Assembly: GCF_900110125.1 (NCBI RefSeq) | Contig: NZ_FOCN01000005.1 | Coordinates: 1-64,000, forward strand | From: Cryobacterium luteum | Lineage (GTDB): Bacteria; Actinomycetota; Actinomycetes; Actinomycetales; Microbacteriaceae | Direction of reading: 5' to 3' | DNA: 64,000 nucleotides | Shown: one piece after another, positions 34,111 to 42,287 of the stretch | How the letters are laid out: each line of letters begins with the position of its first letter | How positions within the stretch are numbered: the stretch's first letter is position 1 | Translations under genes and position numbers: made by a program | The notes under the pieces: model-generated | The model's database searches: none | What the model was told of the DNA's origin: nothing | What the model saw: only the letters and a program-made list of their open reading frames with translations

Positions 34111-35054
34111 GCGGCGCTCCGAAGGCGGGGGTCGACCAGCGTGAAGGCGAGGTCCACCAGAAAGTTCAGCGCCAGTACGAACACCACGAGCACGAGCACG
34201 ATGCCCTGCACGGCCGGCAGGTCGCGCAGCGCGACCTTGTCGAGCAGCAGGCTGCCGAGGCCGGGAATGCTGAAGACCCGCTCGATCACGACGGCGCCGA
34301 CCAGCAGGGTGGCGATCTGCAGGCCGAGCACGGTCATCACCGGTACGGCGGCGTTGCGCAGCCCGTGCCGGAACAGGGCCGGTCCGGCACCTAGGCCTTT
34401 GGCGCGGGCGGTGCGAATGAAGTCTTCCCGCATGACTTCCAGAACGGATGAGCGCACGTAGCGGCTGAGCACGGCGCCCTGCACACTGCCGAGCGCGATC
34501 GCGGGCAAAATGAGATGCTCGAGGAATCCACCGAAGTCCTCGCCCGGGTCGACCCAGCCGCCGGCCGGAAGCCAGCGGAGCGTCACAGCGAAAACGGTGA
34601 CGAGCAGCATCCCGGCCAGAAATCCGGGTACGGCCACGCCGATCTGGCTGATGCCCGACAAGATGGCACCATCGGGCTTCCGCTGCCTCACCGCGGTGAG
34701 GATTCCGAACGGAATCGCGAACAAAAGCGCCAGCACGACGCTCGTGAGCACGAGGATCACCGTGATGCCGAGGGCATCCGTTATTTCGGGGCCGATCGCC
34801 TGGCGGCTCACGGTGGAGGTGCCGAAATCGCCGATCAGCACGTGCCCGAACCAGTCCAGGTAGCGCACGATCGCTGGGCGGTCGAGCCCCATGGCTGTGG
34901 CCTGCGCCGCGACATCCGCTTCACTCGCCTGCACGCCGAGGGCGATGCGGGCGGCGTTGCCGGGCAGGATCGACAGCATCAGGAACGTCACGACCGAGGC
35001 CACGACCACCGTGGTGGCGAAGACGCCGAGGCGACGCAGAACCACAAAGACCAT
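34107..35054 (-). CDS. peptide-type ABC transporter permease (DppB-like)
   Basis: The 315-aa protein starts MVFVVLRRLGVFATTVVVAS and has six membrane helices. It shows the DppB pattern LDRPAIVRYLDWFGHVLIGDFGTS and the EAA loop (DFIRTARAKGLGAGPALFRHGLRN). ATG 35054 follows AGAGGAAAG; the 14-residue longer frame is less likely. It pairs with DppC-like at 33232. Gene order is binding protein, B, C, DF, amidase. Confidence 0.93.
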   Translation of the reverse strand: MVFVVLRRLGVFATTVVVASVVTFLMLSILPGNAARIALGVQASEADVAAQATAMGLDRPAIVRYLDWFGHVLIGDFGTSTVSRQAIGPEITDALGITVILVLTSVVLALLFAIPFGILTAVRQRKPDGAILSGISQIGVAVPGFLAGMLLVTVFAVTLRWLPAGGWVDPGEDFGGFLEHLILPAIALGSVQGAVLSRYVRSSVLEVMREDFIRTARAKGLGAGPALFRHGLRNAAVPVMTVLGLQIATLLVGAVVIERVFSIPGLGSLLLDKVALRDLPAVQGIVLVLVVFVLALNFLVDLAFTLVDPRLRSAA

Positions 35055-35135
35055 AACGGGACTTTCCTCTGACTGATTCAACCGCTCGAACAACAACCGT
35101 ACGCGTCTAAGGCCAGGTCGCGGCCCCTGCGGGCC

Positions 35136-36647
35136 CTATCGCGCGATCGTCGACAGGTCCAGTGCGAGGCTCGGCGTGTTCTTCGGCACCCCGAGCAGGT
35201 CGGCGTCGGCGAGGGAGATCGCCGGCTGCAGGTAGAGCCAGTCGGCGGCGGCGTCCTCGGCCATGGTCGTGGTGGCCTCCTTCATCAGTTCGATGTAGGC
35301 GGTCGCGTCGGCGGCGTCCGCTTCGGCGAATTTGGCCATCACCGCTGGTGAGTCGTAGCCCGCGTAGTAGGTGGGGGCGGCGAAGGCGGTCACGTCGCGC
35401 GGCTCGCTGTGCATGATGAGCGACATGTCGTAGTCGTGGCCCGAGAAGACTTCGTCGAGCCAGACCGCGGGAAATTCGAGCGCCGTCACGTTGGCGGTGA
35501 TACCCACCTTGGCGAGCTGGTCCTTGACCACCTGGGCGCCGGCCACGGCGTAGGGCAGGTTGGGAATCTTGAAGGCGACGGTCAGGTCGCTGACTCCGGC
35601 CTCGGCCAGGAGCTCGGTGGCCTGGTCGGGATCGTACGGGTACAGGTCGGCCAGGGTCGCGTCGTACCAGGGGTCGGTCGGCGGCACCATGGAACCGATC
35701 AGCAGACCGTAGCCGCTGTTCGCCGTGTCCATGACCGCCTGGCGGTCGATGGCATACATGACGGCTTGCCGCACCCGAACGTCGCTGAAGGCGTCGCTGG
35801 CATTGTTCATCGACAGCGTCACCTCACCCGTGCTCGCGCCTTCGAGCACCTGGAAGTCGGTGTTGGATTTGAACTGGTCGACCAGCTGAAACTGGGAGAT
35901 GCCCGAGATGAGGTTGATGTCGCCGCTGAGCAGCGCGTTGGTCTGCGCGGTTGCGTCGGTGAAATAGCGCAGCGTCACGTCGGTCATGTACGGGGCCTCG
36001 CCCCAGTAGTCGGCGTTGGTGGCGAGCACGAGGCTGTCCCCGGTCTTGAACGAGCTGACCGTGTACGGGCCGGTACCGATTGGAGCGGTGGCGAGGTCGG
36101 CCAGGCCGGATTCGGTGAACATGGTGCCGACCGGGCCGCTCATGTTGAACAGCCAGCTGTTGCTCGGCTTCGACAGGGTGATGCGCGCCTCGGTGTCGCT
36201 GACCGCCTCAATGCTGGCGATCGGGTCGAGGTAGGCGGGTCCGTTGGCGGTCCAGTTGTCTTTGACGCGTTCGAGGCTGAACTTCACGCTCTCCGCGGTG
36301 AATGGCGAACCGTCGGAGAAGGCTACGCCCTCGTGCAGAAGAAAGTCGTAGACCAGCCCGTCGTCGCTGACCGTCCACGACTCGGCGAGCAGCGGAATGA
36401 TCGTGCCGTCGTTGTCGAGTTTCACCAGCCCCTCATAGACGTTGTAGAGGAGGGCCTGCGGGATCGCGGCACCGGCGGTCGTGGTGTAGTCGAGGTTGCC
36501 GGGAGTGGCCAGCAGGCCAACGGTCAACGCCGTGTCCGGCTCCCCTTCGGCGGTCGTCGATCCGCTGGAACAACCGATTAGGGCCATGGACGCGACTATG
36601 ACCGTGGCAATGCTGGCGAACATGCGTCGCCGGGTGTGTGCCCTCAT
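35136..36647 (-). CDS. ABC transporter substrate-binding lipoprotein, family 5 (peptide/nickel type)
   Basis: A 503-aa lipoprotein precursor. The signal peptide ends with lipobox ALIGC at about residue 26. The SBP_bac_5 fold shows in LYNVYEGLVKLDNDGTIIPLLAESW and the DVRVRQAVMYAIDRQAV region. It captures the substrate outside the cell for the permeases downstream. ATG 36647 with GAGGGG is chosen; the longer frame to 36905 covers the control region. It leads the importer operon and is divergent from the FadR-type regulator. Confidence 0.92.
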   Translation of the reverse strand: MRAHTRRRMFASIATVIVASMALIGCSSGSTTAEGEPDTALTVGLLATPGNLDYTTTAGAAIPQALLYNVYEGLVKLDNDGTIIPLLAESWTVSDDGLVYDFLLHEGVAFSDGSPFTAESVKFSLERVKDNWTANGPAYLDPIASIEAVSDTEARITLSKPSNSWLFNMSGPVGTMFTESGLADLATAPIGTGPYTVSSFKTGDSLVLATNADYWGEAPYMTDVTLRYFTDATAQTNALLSGDINLISGISQFQLVDQFKSNTDFQVLEGASTGEVTLSMNNASDAFSDVRVRQAVMYAIDRQAVMDTANSGYGLLIGSMVPPTDPWYDATLADLYPYDPDQATELLAEAGVSDLTVAFKIPNLPYAVAGAQVVKDQLAKVGITANVTALEFPAVWLDEVFSGHDYDMSLIMHSEPRDVTAFAAPTYYAGYDSPAVMAKFAEADAADATAYIELMKEATTTMAEDAAADWLYLQPAISLADADLLGVPKNTPSLALDLSTIAR

Positions 36648-36757
36648 TCGAACGTGCCCCTCTGGTTCGGCTGGCCCCACGAAGATCGGCCAGACATACT
36701 GCGAGAAATGGTGCGAGAAATACCGTGGAAATGTGCTGTGCAGACCGGCGAAACACA

Positions 36758-36781
36758 TGGTCAGACCAGTACACTCTGTAC
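36758..36781. promoter_or_regulatory. two abutting palindromes between importer operon and FadR regulator
   Basis: TGGTCAGACCA (36758-36768) is the same core as at 26322-26338. It abuts GTACACTCTGTAC (36769-36781), a GTACA-N3-TGTAC palindrome. The first is a probable site for the regulator at 36865. The second may be its second site or that of another factor. Confidence 0.7.
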
Positions 36782-36864
36782 CAAAGTCAGCTTTACATGA
36801 AGATCTGAGATCGTCAAGATCGACCCCGATATTGACGCCGGGTCGAAACCTCGAGGGAGTGCAG

Positions 36865-37632
36865 ATGACCCACAAAGCCGCATTTACCGCCGTCAAAACC
36901 GTCAAGGCCTACGAGCGCGTCGTCGAACAGATCGAGACCGCCATCGGCCGGCGGGAACTCCGCCCCGGCGATCGTCTGCCGAGCGAGCGCGAGCTGATGC
37001 TGACGTTCGAGGTGAGCCGGTCGACCATTCGTGAAGCCCTGCGTGTGCTCGAGAGTACCGGACTCGTGCGCTCGCGCCCCGGCGACCCGCGCGGTCCCGA
37101 AGTATTGCAGGCCTCGCCGGCTATTCTCGCGAAAACCGTCAGCCGACTGGTGCGTCTGGAAACCGTCGCCCTGTCGGAGCTCGTGGAGTTTCGCATCATG
37201 CTCGAGGGCACCGCCTGCACCCTGGCCGCCCAGCACCGCACCGAGGCGCAGCTGAACGAGATGCGCGCGGCCGTCGACGCGATGCAGCAGGAAGTGGCCC
37301 GCGGACCGGTCGCGTTCAGCCGAGCGGATGTCGCCTTCCACGTGAGCGTGTGGGCGGCCAGCCAGAATCAGCTCCTGCAGATTTGCGGGGAAGCGACCCG
37401 GGGCGCCCTCATCGACATGGTCACCGACGAACTCGATCGCGCGCCTGACTCCCAGGCCAGGATGGAACTGTCCCTGGCCCACGATCGTGAGATTTTGGCC
37501 GCGATCTCGGCCGGAGACGGAGCGAGTGCCGGACGACTTGCTCGATCCTTCATCATCGAGTATTACGGCGACATCATTTCGTCCCAGAGCCGGTCAGCAC
37601 TCGGTGGAGCTCCCGACGACGCTGTGGCGTAA
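36865..37632 (+). CDS. FadR-subfamily GntR transcriptional regulator
   Basis: The 255-aa protein has an N-terminal GntR winged helix (AIGRRELRPGDRLPSERELMLTFEVSRSTIREALRVLESTGLV) and a C-terminal FCD ligand domain. The FCD metal and ligand residues are in the region EFRIMLEGTACTLAAQH, FHVSVWAAS and LAHDREILAAI. GAGGGAGT precedes ATG 36865. It is divergent from the ABC importer operon with TGGTCAGACCA between. It likely represses that operon and the dehydrogenase block at 25113-28615, released by a pathway acid. Confidence 0.92.
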   Translation: MTHKAAFTAVKTVKAYERVVEQIETAIGRRELRPGDRLPSERELMLTFEVSRSTIREALRVLESTGLVRSRPGDPRGPEVLQASPAILAKTVSRLVRLETVALSELVEFRIMLEGTACTLAAQHRTEAQLNEMRAAVDAMQQEVARGPVAFSRADVAFHVSVWAASQNQLLQICGEATRGALIDMVTDELDRAPDSQARMELSLAHDREILAAISAGDGASAGRLARSFIIEYYGDIISSQSRSALGGAPDDAVA

Positions 37633-37638
37633 GCCCGC

Positions 37639-37899
37639 TCAGAGCGCTTTGGCGGCGGCGACGAGCACCTGCGCGAGGGTGGGAACTCCGGCCGCGCGAA
37701 AGACCTCGGTGCCGGCGCCGTTGGTGATGATGACCGTGGGAGTGTTGCGAATAAGCAAAGCCTCAGCCTGCTCCGGAGCACCGGCAACATCGATCTCGCG
37801 CACGGTCGCACCGGGGACGAGTCGTTTCGCTTCGGCGAGCACCGCCCGCGTCTGCATGCACGGTTCGCAGAATGACGACGAATACAGTGTGAATTCCAT
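37639..37899 (-). CDS. thioredoxin/glutaredoxin-like protein
   Basis: The 86-aa protein begins with strand MEFTLYSSSFCEPCMQTRAVL, holding the redox CEPC, and has the cis-Pro motif NTPTVII. It is small like glutaredoxin-type reductants such as NrdH or mycoredoxin, though neither signature is exact. It is predicted to reduce disulfides in the cytosol. It converges on the FadR-type gene and diverges from orn. The longer frame running to 38634 is the shadow of orn. Confidence 0.85.
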   Translation of the reverse strand: MEFTLYSSSFCEPCMQTRAVLAEAKRLVPGATVREIDVAGAPEQAEALLIRNTPTVIITNGAGTEVFRAAGVPTLAQVLVAAAKAL

Positions 37900-37968
37900 C
37901 AGGGCCTCGCAGGTCGCGCGTTGAGTTCGGTAGCATCCAAGTTTACAGGCCGTGTCGCAGGCCACCGG

Positions 37969-37974
37969 TAGACT
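37969..37974 (+). promoter_or_regulatory. -10 box for leaderless orn
   Basis: TAGACT, 6 nt before ATG 37981. No Shine-Dalgarno is present. Confidence 0.6.
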
Positions 37975-37980
37975 CGGGTC

Positions 37981-38655
37981 ATGACGAACAGCACGACTGG
38001 TGAAGCACCGACGACCGCCCCCGCAAACTCCCCGACGTCGAAGAGTCCCGACCGATTGGTCTGGATCGACTGTGAAATGACCGGGCTCGACCTCGACCGT
38101 GACGAACTCGTCGAGATCGCCGTCGTCATCACCGACTACGACCTCAACGTGCTTGATCCCGGCCTGGACATCATCATCAAGCCCAACGATTCGGCCCTGG
38201 AGAACATGGGCGACTTCGTGCGCAACATGCACACCTCGTCTGGCCTCATCACCGAGATCCCCAACGGAGTCAGCGCCGCCGAAGCCGAGTTCCAGGTTCT
38301 TGAATACGTGCTGAAGTTCATCCCGGCCGAGCAGAAGGCTCCGCTCGCCGGCAACTCCATCGGCACCGACCGAGCTTTCCTCACCCGGTACATGCCGCGC
38401 CTCGACACTCAGCTTCACTATCGCAACGTCGACGTGTCGTCGATCAAAGAGCTGGCCCGCCGCTGGTACCCGCGGGTATATTTCAACGCCCCCACCAAGG
38501 ACGGCGGACACCGCGCCCTGGCCGACATTCTCGAATCCATCCGTGAGCTGGCGTACTACCGCCAGACCGTGTTCGTGGCCGATCCGGGGCCGACGAGTGA
38601 GGAAGCCAAGTCGCACGCGGCCGATGTTGTGCACTTATTCGCCTCCGAGGTGTAA
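37981..38655 (+). CDS. orn: oligoribonuclease
   Basis: The 224-aa DEDDh exonuclease degrades 2-5 nt RNA and cyclic-di-nucleotide breakdown products to mononucleotides. Motifs: [12 protein letters not shown] (Exo I DxE), the central [16 protein letters not shown] with the second Asp, and [10 protein letters not shown] (Exo III His and Asp). A 22-residue Ser/Thr/Pro-rich N-terminal extension precedes the core and a 20-residue tail follows. It is read from a leaderless start. Followed by tRNA-His. Confidence 0.96.
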   Translation: MTNSTTGEAPTTAPANSPTSKSPDRLVWIDCEMTGLDLDRDELVEIAVVITDYDLNVLDPGLDIIIKPNDSALENMGDFVRNMHTSSGLITEIPNGVSAAEAEFQVLEYVLKFIPAEQKAPLAGNSIGTDRAFLTRYMPRLDTQLHYRNVDVSSIKELARRWYPRVYFNAPTKDGGHRALADILESIRELAYYRQTVFVADPGPTSEEAKSHAADVVHLFASEV

Positions 38656-38698
38656 TAGGATTGCTGAGTTGCCCCGCGTTGTAGACGTGGGGACGCAT

Positions 38699-38775
38699 GG
38701 TGGGTATAGCTCAGTTGGCAGAGCGCCTGGTTGTGGTCCAGGAGGTCGCGGGTTCAATCCCCGTTACTCACCCCA
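38699..38775 (+). tRNA. tRNA-His (anticodon GUG)
   Basis: Includes the extra 5' G at position -1 and discriminator C, the tRNA-His identity elements. Acceptor GTGGGTA pairs with TACTCAC with one G-U. Anticodon stem is CCTGG-TTGTGGT-CCAGG. CCA is encoded at 38773-38775. Confidence 0.95.
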
Positions 38776-38846
38776 ATGAAACCCAGCGCGTTCGGCCCCG
38801 GCCGCCCGTCTGGTGGTCGGGAGCAGTCCGCGATGTTGAATGCAGC

Positions 38847-39197
38847 ATGCTAGAACTCGACGCAACGCAGTTCGAACGTCTCGTCGTCGATGAGCTCGAC
38901 CTGCTGCCCGACGACATGGTCGACGGCCTCGACAATGTGATCTTCGTGGTGGAGGACCGTCCCGAGGACGGCACGCTCGACACCCTGGGCTTGTACGACG
39001 GGGTCGCCCTCACCGAACGCGGGCAGTACGGCTTCGGTGAGATGCCCGATCGAATCGTGCTCTACCGGGAGCCGTTACTGGCGATCTGTGACACTTTCGA
39101 CGATCTGCACGATGAGATCCACATCACCCTGGTTCATGAAATCGCCCATTTCTACGGTATTGATGACGACAGGCTGCACGAACTCGGCTGGGGCTAG
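38847..39197 (+). CDS. zincin-like metallopeptidase family protein (DUF1025)
   Basis: The 116-aa protein has a C-terminal zinc-binding HEIAHFYGIDDDRLHELGW, an HExxH motif with a third ligand expected about 6-10 residues on. The N-terminal part FERLVVDELDLLPDDMVDGLDNVIFVVED fits the PF06262 family. The substrate is unknown. ATG 38847 is the first reasonable start; the frame upstream runs through tRNA-His and is a shadow. It lies 24 nt before dacA-like. Confidence 0.88.
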   Translation: MLELDATQFERLVVDELDLLPDDMVDGLDNVIFVVEDRPEDGTLDTLGLYDGVALTERGQYGFGEMPDRIVLYREPLLAICDTFDDLHDEIHITLVHEIAHFYGIDDDRLHELGWG

Positions 39198-39209
39198 CCT
39201 CCTGCGGTC

Positions 39210-39215
39210 TAGCCT
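39210..39215 (+). promoter_or_regulatory. -10 box for leaderless start at 39222
   Basis: TAGCCT, 6 nt before the ATG. Confidence 0.5.
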
Positions 39216-39221
39216 TGGGGC

Positions 39222-40502
39222 ATGAGCTCCTTTCGTCTCGGCCGCCTCGTCGGCATCCTGGTCGGAACAGTGGTGATTCTCGGCGTCGGCATCTACGGCC
39301 CGGCGACGCTGCTGGGACCTCTGCCCGCCGTCACGGCCACCACGGTCACCCCGGGTGACAGCGCTGCCGCGCCCACTCCCCCGACGCTCTCCAGTGATGG
39401 TGCGAGCGCCATTGCCGTGCTGGCTGCCACGACGAGCGGCGCCTCCGGCACGACGTCGACCGCCGCGGATACCTCAGCGCCGATCGCCGTGGCCGGCACC
39501 ACTGAAGCCCTCCCGATGGCCTCCATCGCCAAGGTCGTGACCGCTCTCGTCGTTCTCGACGCCAAACCCATTGTCGCCGGTGAGTCTGGCCCCATCGTGA
39601 CCCTCACGACGGCCGACTTTCAGAGTTACCTGGACTACGACAAGTCGGGTGCCCGCTCGGTGACCGTCTTCGCCAACGAACAGTGGACCGAGCTCGAGTT
39701 GTTGCAGGCGCTGCTGCTCGGCTCGAGCAACAACCACGCCGACAGCGTGGCACGCTGGGCGTTCGGCTCGGTCGACGCCTACGTCGTCGCCGCCAACGCC
39801 TGGCTCACCGACCAGGGCCTCACCGACACGGCCGTGGTCGACGCTAACGGGCTGCACGATGCGAGCGCCGGCACCGCCACCGACCTCGCCCAGCTGGCCG
39901 GCCTCGCCGCGACCGACCCGGTGGTGTCTGCGATGCTGGCCAGTCCCGCATCCGCTCTGGCGAACCGTCGTGGGGTTCTGAACACCACCTCGTATCTGCC
40001 CGAGGAAGGCATCACGGGAATTTCACGCAGTTATACGGATGCCGCCGGGGTCTGTTTTCTGTTCACCGCCGAGGTGAGTGACGGAGCATCGAGCTTCACG
40101 TTCTCGGGCGCCTACCTGGGCGAACCGACCTACGACGCGCTCACGGCAGATCTGATCGCCCTTATGGGCAGTGCGCGGGCCGGAGTGGGCGCACTGCCGG
40201 TTCTGGCCGCGGGTGACGCCTATGCGACGTTTGAATCCGCGTGGGGCGACGAAGCTTCGGCCGTGGTGGGGGTCTCGCGCACCCGTTACGCCTGGCAGGC
40301 CGCCACCCCGGAGGCCGCAATCGTCACGCTCAAGGACTTCGCGACGGCCCGCAGCGGTGCGAACGTGGGCCAGGTACGACTCACCGTAGCCGGGGAGGAC
40401 CTCTCGGCTGCCCTGAAACTGAGCGAGGGTATCGCCGACCCGGGGCCGGGCTGGCGCCTGCTGCATCCAATCGTGATGATCACGGCCCTGCTCGAGCAGT
40501 AG
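39222..40502 (+). CDS. D-alanyl-D-alanine carboxypeptidase (S11) homologue lacking the KTG motif
   Basis: The 426-aa protein has an N-terminal membrane anchor or signal (residues 9-32), a Ser/Thr/Ala-rich linker to about residue 95, then a penicillin-binding fold. The SxxK motif is Ser101-Ile-Ala-Lys104 and the SxN motif is Ser169-Asn-Asn. Where KTG is expected, in GITGISRSYTDAAG, residues 268-270 are Ser-Arg-Ser. With KTG lost, ordinary DD-carboxypeptidase activity is doubtful. It may be a substrate-binding or structural relative that acts on or near peptidoglycan. A further C-terminal domain of about 110 residues follows. Confidence 0.8.
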   Translation: MSSFRLGRLVGILVGTVVILGVGIYGPATLLGPLPAVTATTVTPGDSAAAPTPPTLSSDGASAIAVLAATTSGASGTTSTAADTSAPIAVAGTTEALPMASIAKVVTALVVLDAKPIVAGESGPIVTLTTADFQSYLDYDKSGARSVTVFANEQWTELELLQALLLGSSNNHADSVARWAFGSVDAYVVAANAWLTDQGLTDTAVVDANGLHDASAGTATDLAQLAGLAATDPVVSAMLASPASALANRRGVLNTTSYLPEEGITGISRSYTDAAGVCFLFTAEVSDGASSFTFSGAYLGEPTYDALTADLIALMGSARAGVGALPVLAAGDAYATFESAWGDEASAVVGVSRTRYAWQAATPEAAIVTLKDFATARSGANVGQVRLTVAGEDLSAALKLSEGIADPGPGWRLLHPIVMITALLEQ

Positions 40503-40536
40503 CGTCAGTCGAGAACGGCTACAGCGGCACGAACGG

Positions 40537-40800
40537 CTAGAGCGGCTCGACCTCGGTGTCGACGGGGTCGCTCTCGCCCGAGTCGAAGGTGTACCGCACG
40601 CGGCGTTGCCCGTTCAGGTCTCGTTCGTCGACCTCGTCATACCAGAACACCGATTCGAGGCCGCCGACGGCGGCGACCATGCTGATGCGTGGTGCGTGTT
40701 TGCCGCGCACGAGGGCCCGGGAATCAATCTGCCCCTCGAGCGGGCCGTCGATGAACTCGGCGATATACAGGGTCGGGGTTTCGCGGTCAGGACTACTCAT
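40537..40800 (-). CDS. small conserved-looking hypothetical protein
   Basis: 87 aa, acidic: TPTLYIAEFIDGPLEGQIDSRAL, FWYDEVDERDLNGQRRVRYTF, ending with an acidic tail. The pattern (FxDGPLEG, YxDEVDxRxLNGQ) is one I know from short actinobacterial orphans without assigned function. TACATT sits 7 nt before ATG 40800, giving a leaderless start. It converges on the carboxypeptidase homologue. Confidence 0.65.
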   Translation of the reverse strand: MSSPDRETPTLYIAEFIDGPLEGQIDSRALVRGKHAPRISMVAAVGGLESVFWYDEVDERDLNGQRRVRYTFDSGESDPVDTEVEPL

Positions 40801-40807
40801 GACAGCC

Positions 40808-40813
40808 AATGTA
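40808..40813 (-). promoter_or_regulatory. -10 box for leaderless start at 40800
   Basis: TACATT on the minus strand, 7 nt before the ATG. Confidence 0.45.
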
Positions 40814-40854
40814 GTCCTGTGCGGTGCGCTATGCCCGGGGAACTGGCGCGCGCC

Positions 40855-40912
40855 GCACGTGTTTGAGAAGGCGGCACGTGTTCAAACCAGTGCGAACCTC
40901 GCAAACACGTGC
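40855..40912. repeat. 58-bp palindromic intergenic element
   Basis: GCACGTGTTTG at 40855-40865 and its exact reverse complement at 40902-40912 are the ends. A further direct copy GCACGTGTT lies at 40874-40882. It sits 12 bp after the kinase stop and could serve as a terminator or be a REP-like element. Confidence 0.6.
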
Positions 40913-40924
40913 CACGAGCCAGCG

Positions 40925-41500
40925 TCAGCTCCGCAAACGAACGGTCGCCCGACTTTGCGGGGCCTCCCGCCCGAGGTAGGTCGCCCATTCCTGCTGCCAC
41001 TGGTCCCAATGGGCGCGAAACGCTTCGCCGTCACGGTCAAGCGCACGTCGTTTGCGCAGCGCATCGTCGGCGGCCAGCCACACGCGCACCTGGCTGAGCG
41101 GTTCGTGGGCGGCGGCGAGGGTTCCGCAGCCCTCCACGATGAGTGCTCGGGTCGGGTCGAGCGGATGCCACTCCGCCGCTTCGTTCTCGCCCCAGTCGTA
41201 GCGCTGCCAGGCTGCCGGCAACGCGTCGTGTCGCGGTTGCAGAACGTGATGCTGCAGGTGATGCACGGCCGCGTCAAGGCCGTCCCAGCCGGGATAGATG
41301 TCATCCATCCGCACCAACTGGGGACGAACCGTGCCCGGCCAGTGCTGCGCGAGGGCATCGGCGAGGGTGCTCTTACCCGCACCGCTGGGCCCGTCGATGA
41401 GAATCACCGGGTTCGCACCGGCTGCGGCGACCGCCAGCAGCAGGGGGGCCAGCAACGGGGTGACGCCCAGGGCGGCCGGCTCGAACAGGGCGTCAGGCAA
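40925..41500 (-). CDS. P-loop kinase (uridine kinase-like) in the thiamine-type transporter operon
   Basis: About 191 aa. Walker A is ILIDGPSGAGKSTLADAL, followed by a region with RMDDIYPGW (typical of nucleoside and pantothenate kinases) and LIVEGCGTL. The start is uncertain: TTG 41500 overlaps the EcfT stop and implies coupling, giving FEPAALGVTPLLAPLLLAV at the N-terminus. The gene is the last in an operon controlled by a TPP riboswitch. A role in phosphorylating the imported pyrimidine or thiamine, trapping it, is a reasonable inference but is not shown. Confidence 0.8.
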   Translation of the reverse strand: MPDALFEPAALGVTPLLAPLLLAVAAAGANPVILIDGPSGAGKSTLADALAQHWPGTVRPQLVRMDDIYPGWDGLDAAVHHLQHHVLQPRHDALPAAWQRYDWGENEAAEWHPLDPTRALIVEGCGTLAAAHEPLSQVRVWLAADDALRKRRALDRDGEAFRAHWDQWQQEWATYLGREAPQSRATVRLRS

Positions 41501-42287
41501 GAATGAAACTCCAGGTTTCGGCCCACACCGCAACCCCGATGGCGATGCCGGCGATCCCGAATCCGATGCCGACGAGAACCGCATCGGCCCCGCGAACTCT
41601 GGACGGCCGAGCCCAGGTGCGCGGTGTGTCGCTGCCGAAACCGCGCGCTTCCATGGCCGTGGCCAGTTTGCTGCCCCGGCGCACCGAGATCACCAGCAGT
41701 GAGAAGGCCGGGCCGAAGAATCGGCGGGCGGCCCCGCGGAGGCCGCCGCCGTCCCCGACGCCCCTGGCCCGCCTGGCGAGGGTGAGCGAGTGCCAGTCTT
41801 CGATGAACATGCCCACGAGCCGCAGCCCGGCCAGCCCGCCGAGAACGAACCGAGCCGGCAAGCGCAACACCTGCGCGAGGCCGTCGGCCAGGTCGGTCGG
41901 ATCGGTCGTGGCGAGCAGCACGATGCCGGGCAGGCCGATGGCGAGCACTCGCAGCCCGATGGCCAGCCCGAGCTGGGCCGAGCCGTCGGTCACCGAGATG
42001 AAGCCGAGATGCCAGAGCAGCGCGCCGGAGTCTTCGCCGTAGAGGATCGTTGTGATCGCGGCCATCGGCGCCGCAATCCACACCGGGGCGGTGCGCAGCC
42101 AAAATTGCCGGGCGCTGAGTCCGCACCAGAGCAGGAGCAGGGCCTCGAGCAGCAGGGCTACACCCGCCGACACCCAGTCGATGGACAGCAGCAGGGCGCA
42201 GCTCACCGTGAGGGCGACGGCGAGCTTGGCCACCGGGTTGAGGCGAGCGACCACGCTCGGGCGGATCATGGGGGTCAGAAGGCTCAC
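41493..42287 (-). CDS. ECF transporter transmembrane subunit EcfT (YkoC-like)
   Basis: The 264-aa membrane protein has the two coupling motifs of EcfT, ARRARGV and AMEARGF, preceded by about five helices. It couples the paired ATPase domains to the S component. It overlaps the ATPase gene by 4 bp. With the EcfS upstream, it completes a YkoEDC-type module. Confidence 0.9.
   Translation of the reverse strand: MSLLTPMIRPSVVARLNPVAKLAVALTVSCALLLSIDWVSAGVALLLEALLLLWCGLSARQFWLRTAPVWIAAPMAAITTILYGEDSGALLWHLGFISVTDGSAQLGLAIGLRVLAIGLPGIVLLATTDPTDLADGLAQVLRLPARFVLGGLAGLRLVGMFIEDWHSLTLARRARGVGDGGGLRGAARRFFGPAFSLLVISVRRGSKLATAMEARGFGSDTPRTWARPSRVRGADAVLVGIGFGIAGIAIGVAVWAETWSFILA

Noticed and set aside
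36760-36781. Idea that these palindromes are IS ends
   Set aside because: No transposase, target duplication or partner end nearby; they sit in a divergent promoter region where operators are expected.
40503-40545. Two tandem 18-bp GAACGGCTA-AGCGGC copies between convergent genes
   Set aside because: Only two imperfect units at gene ends; too little to call a functional repeat.
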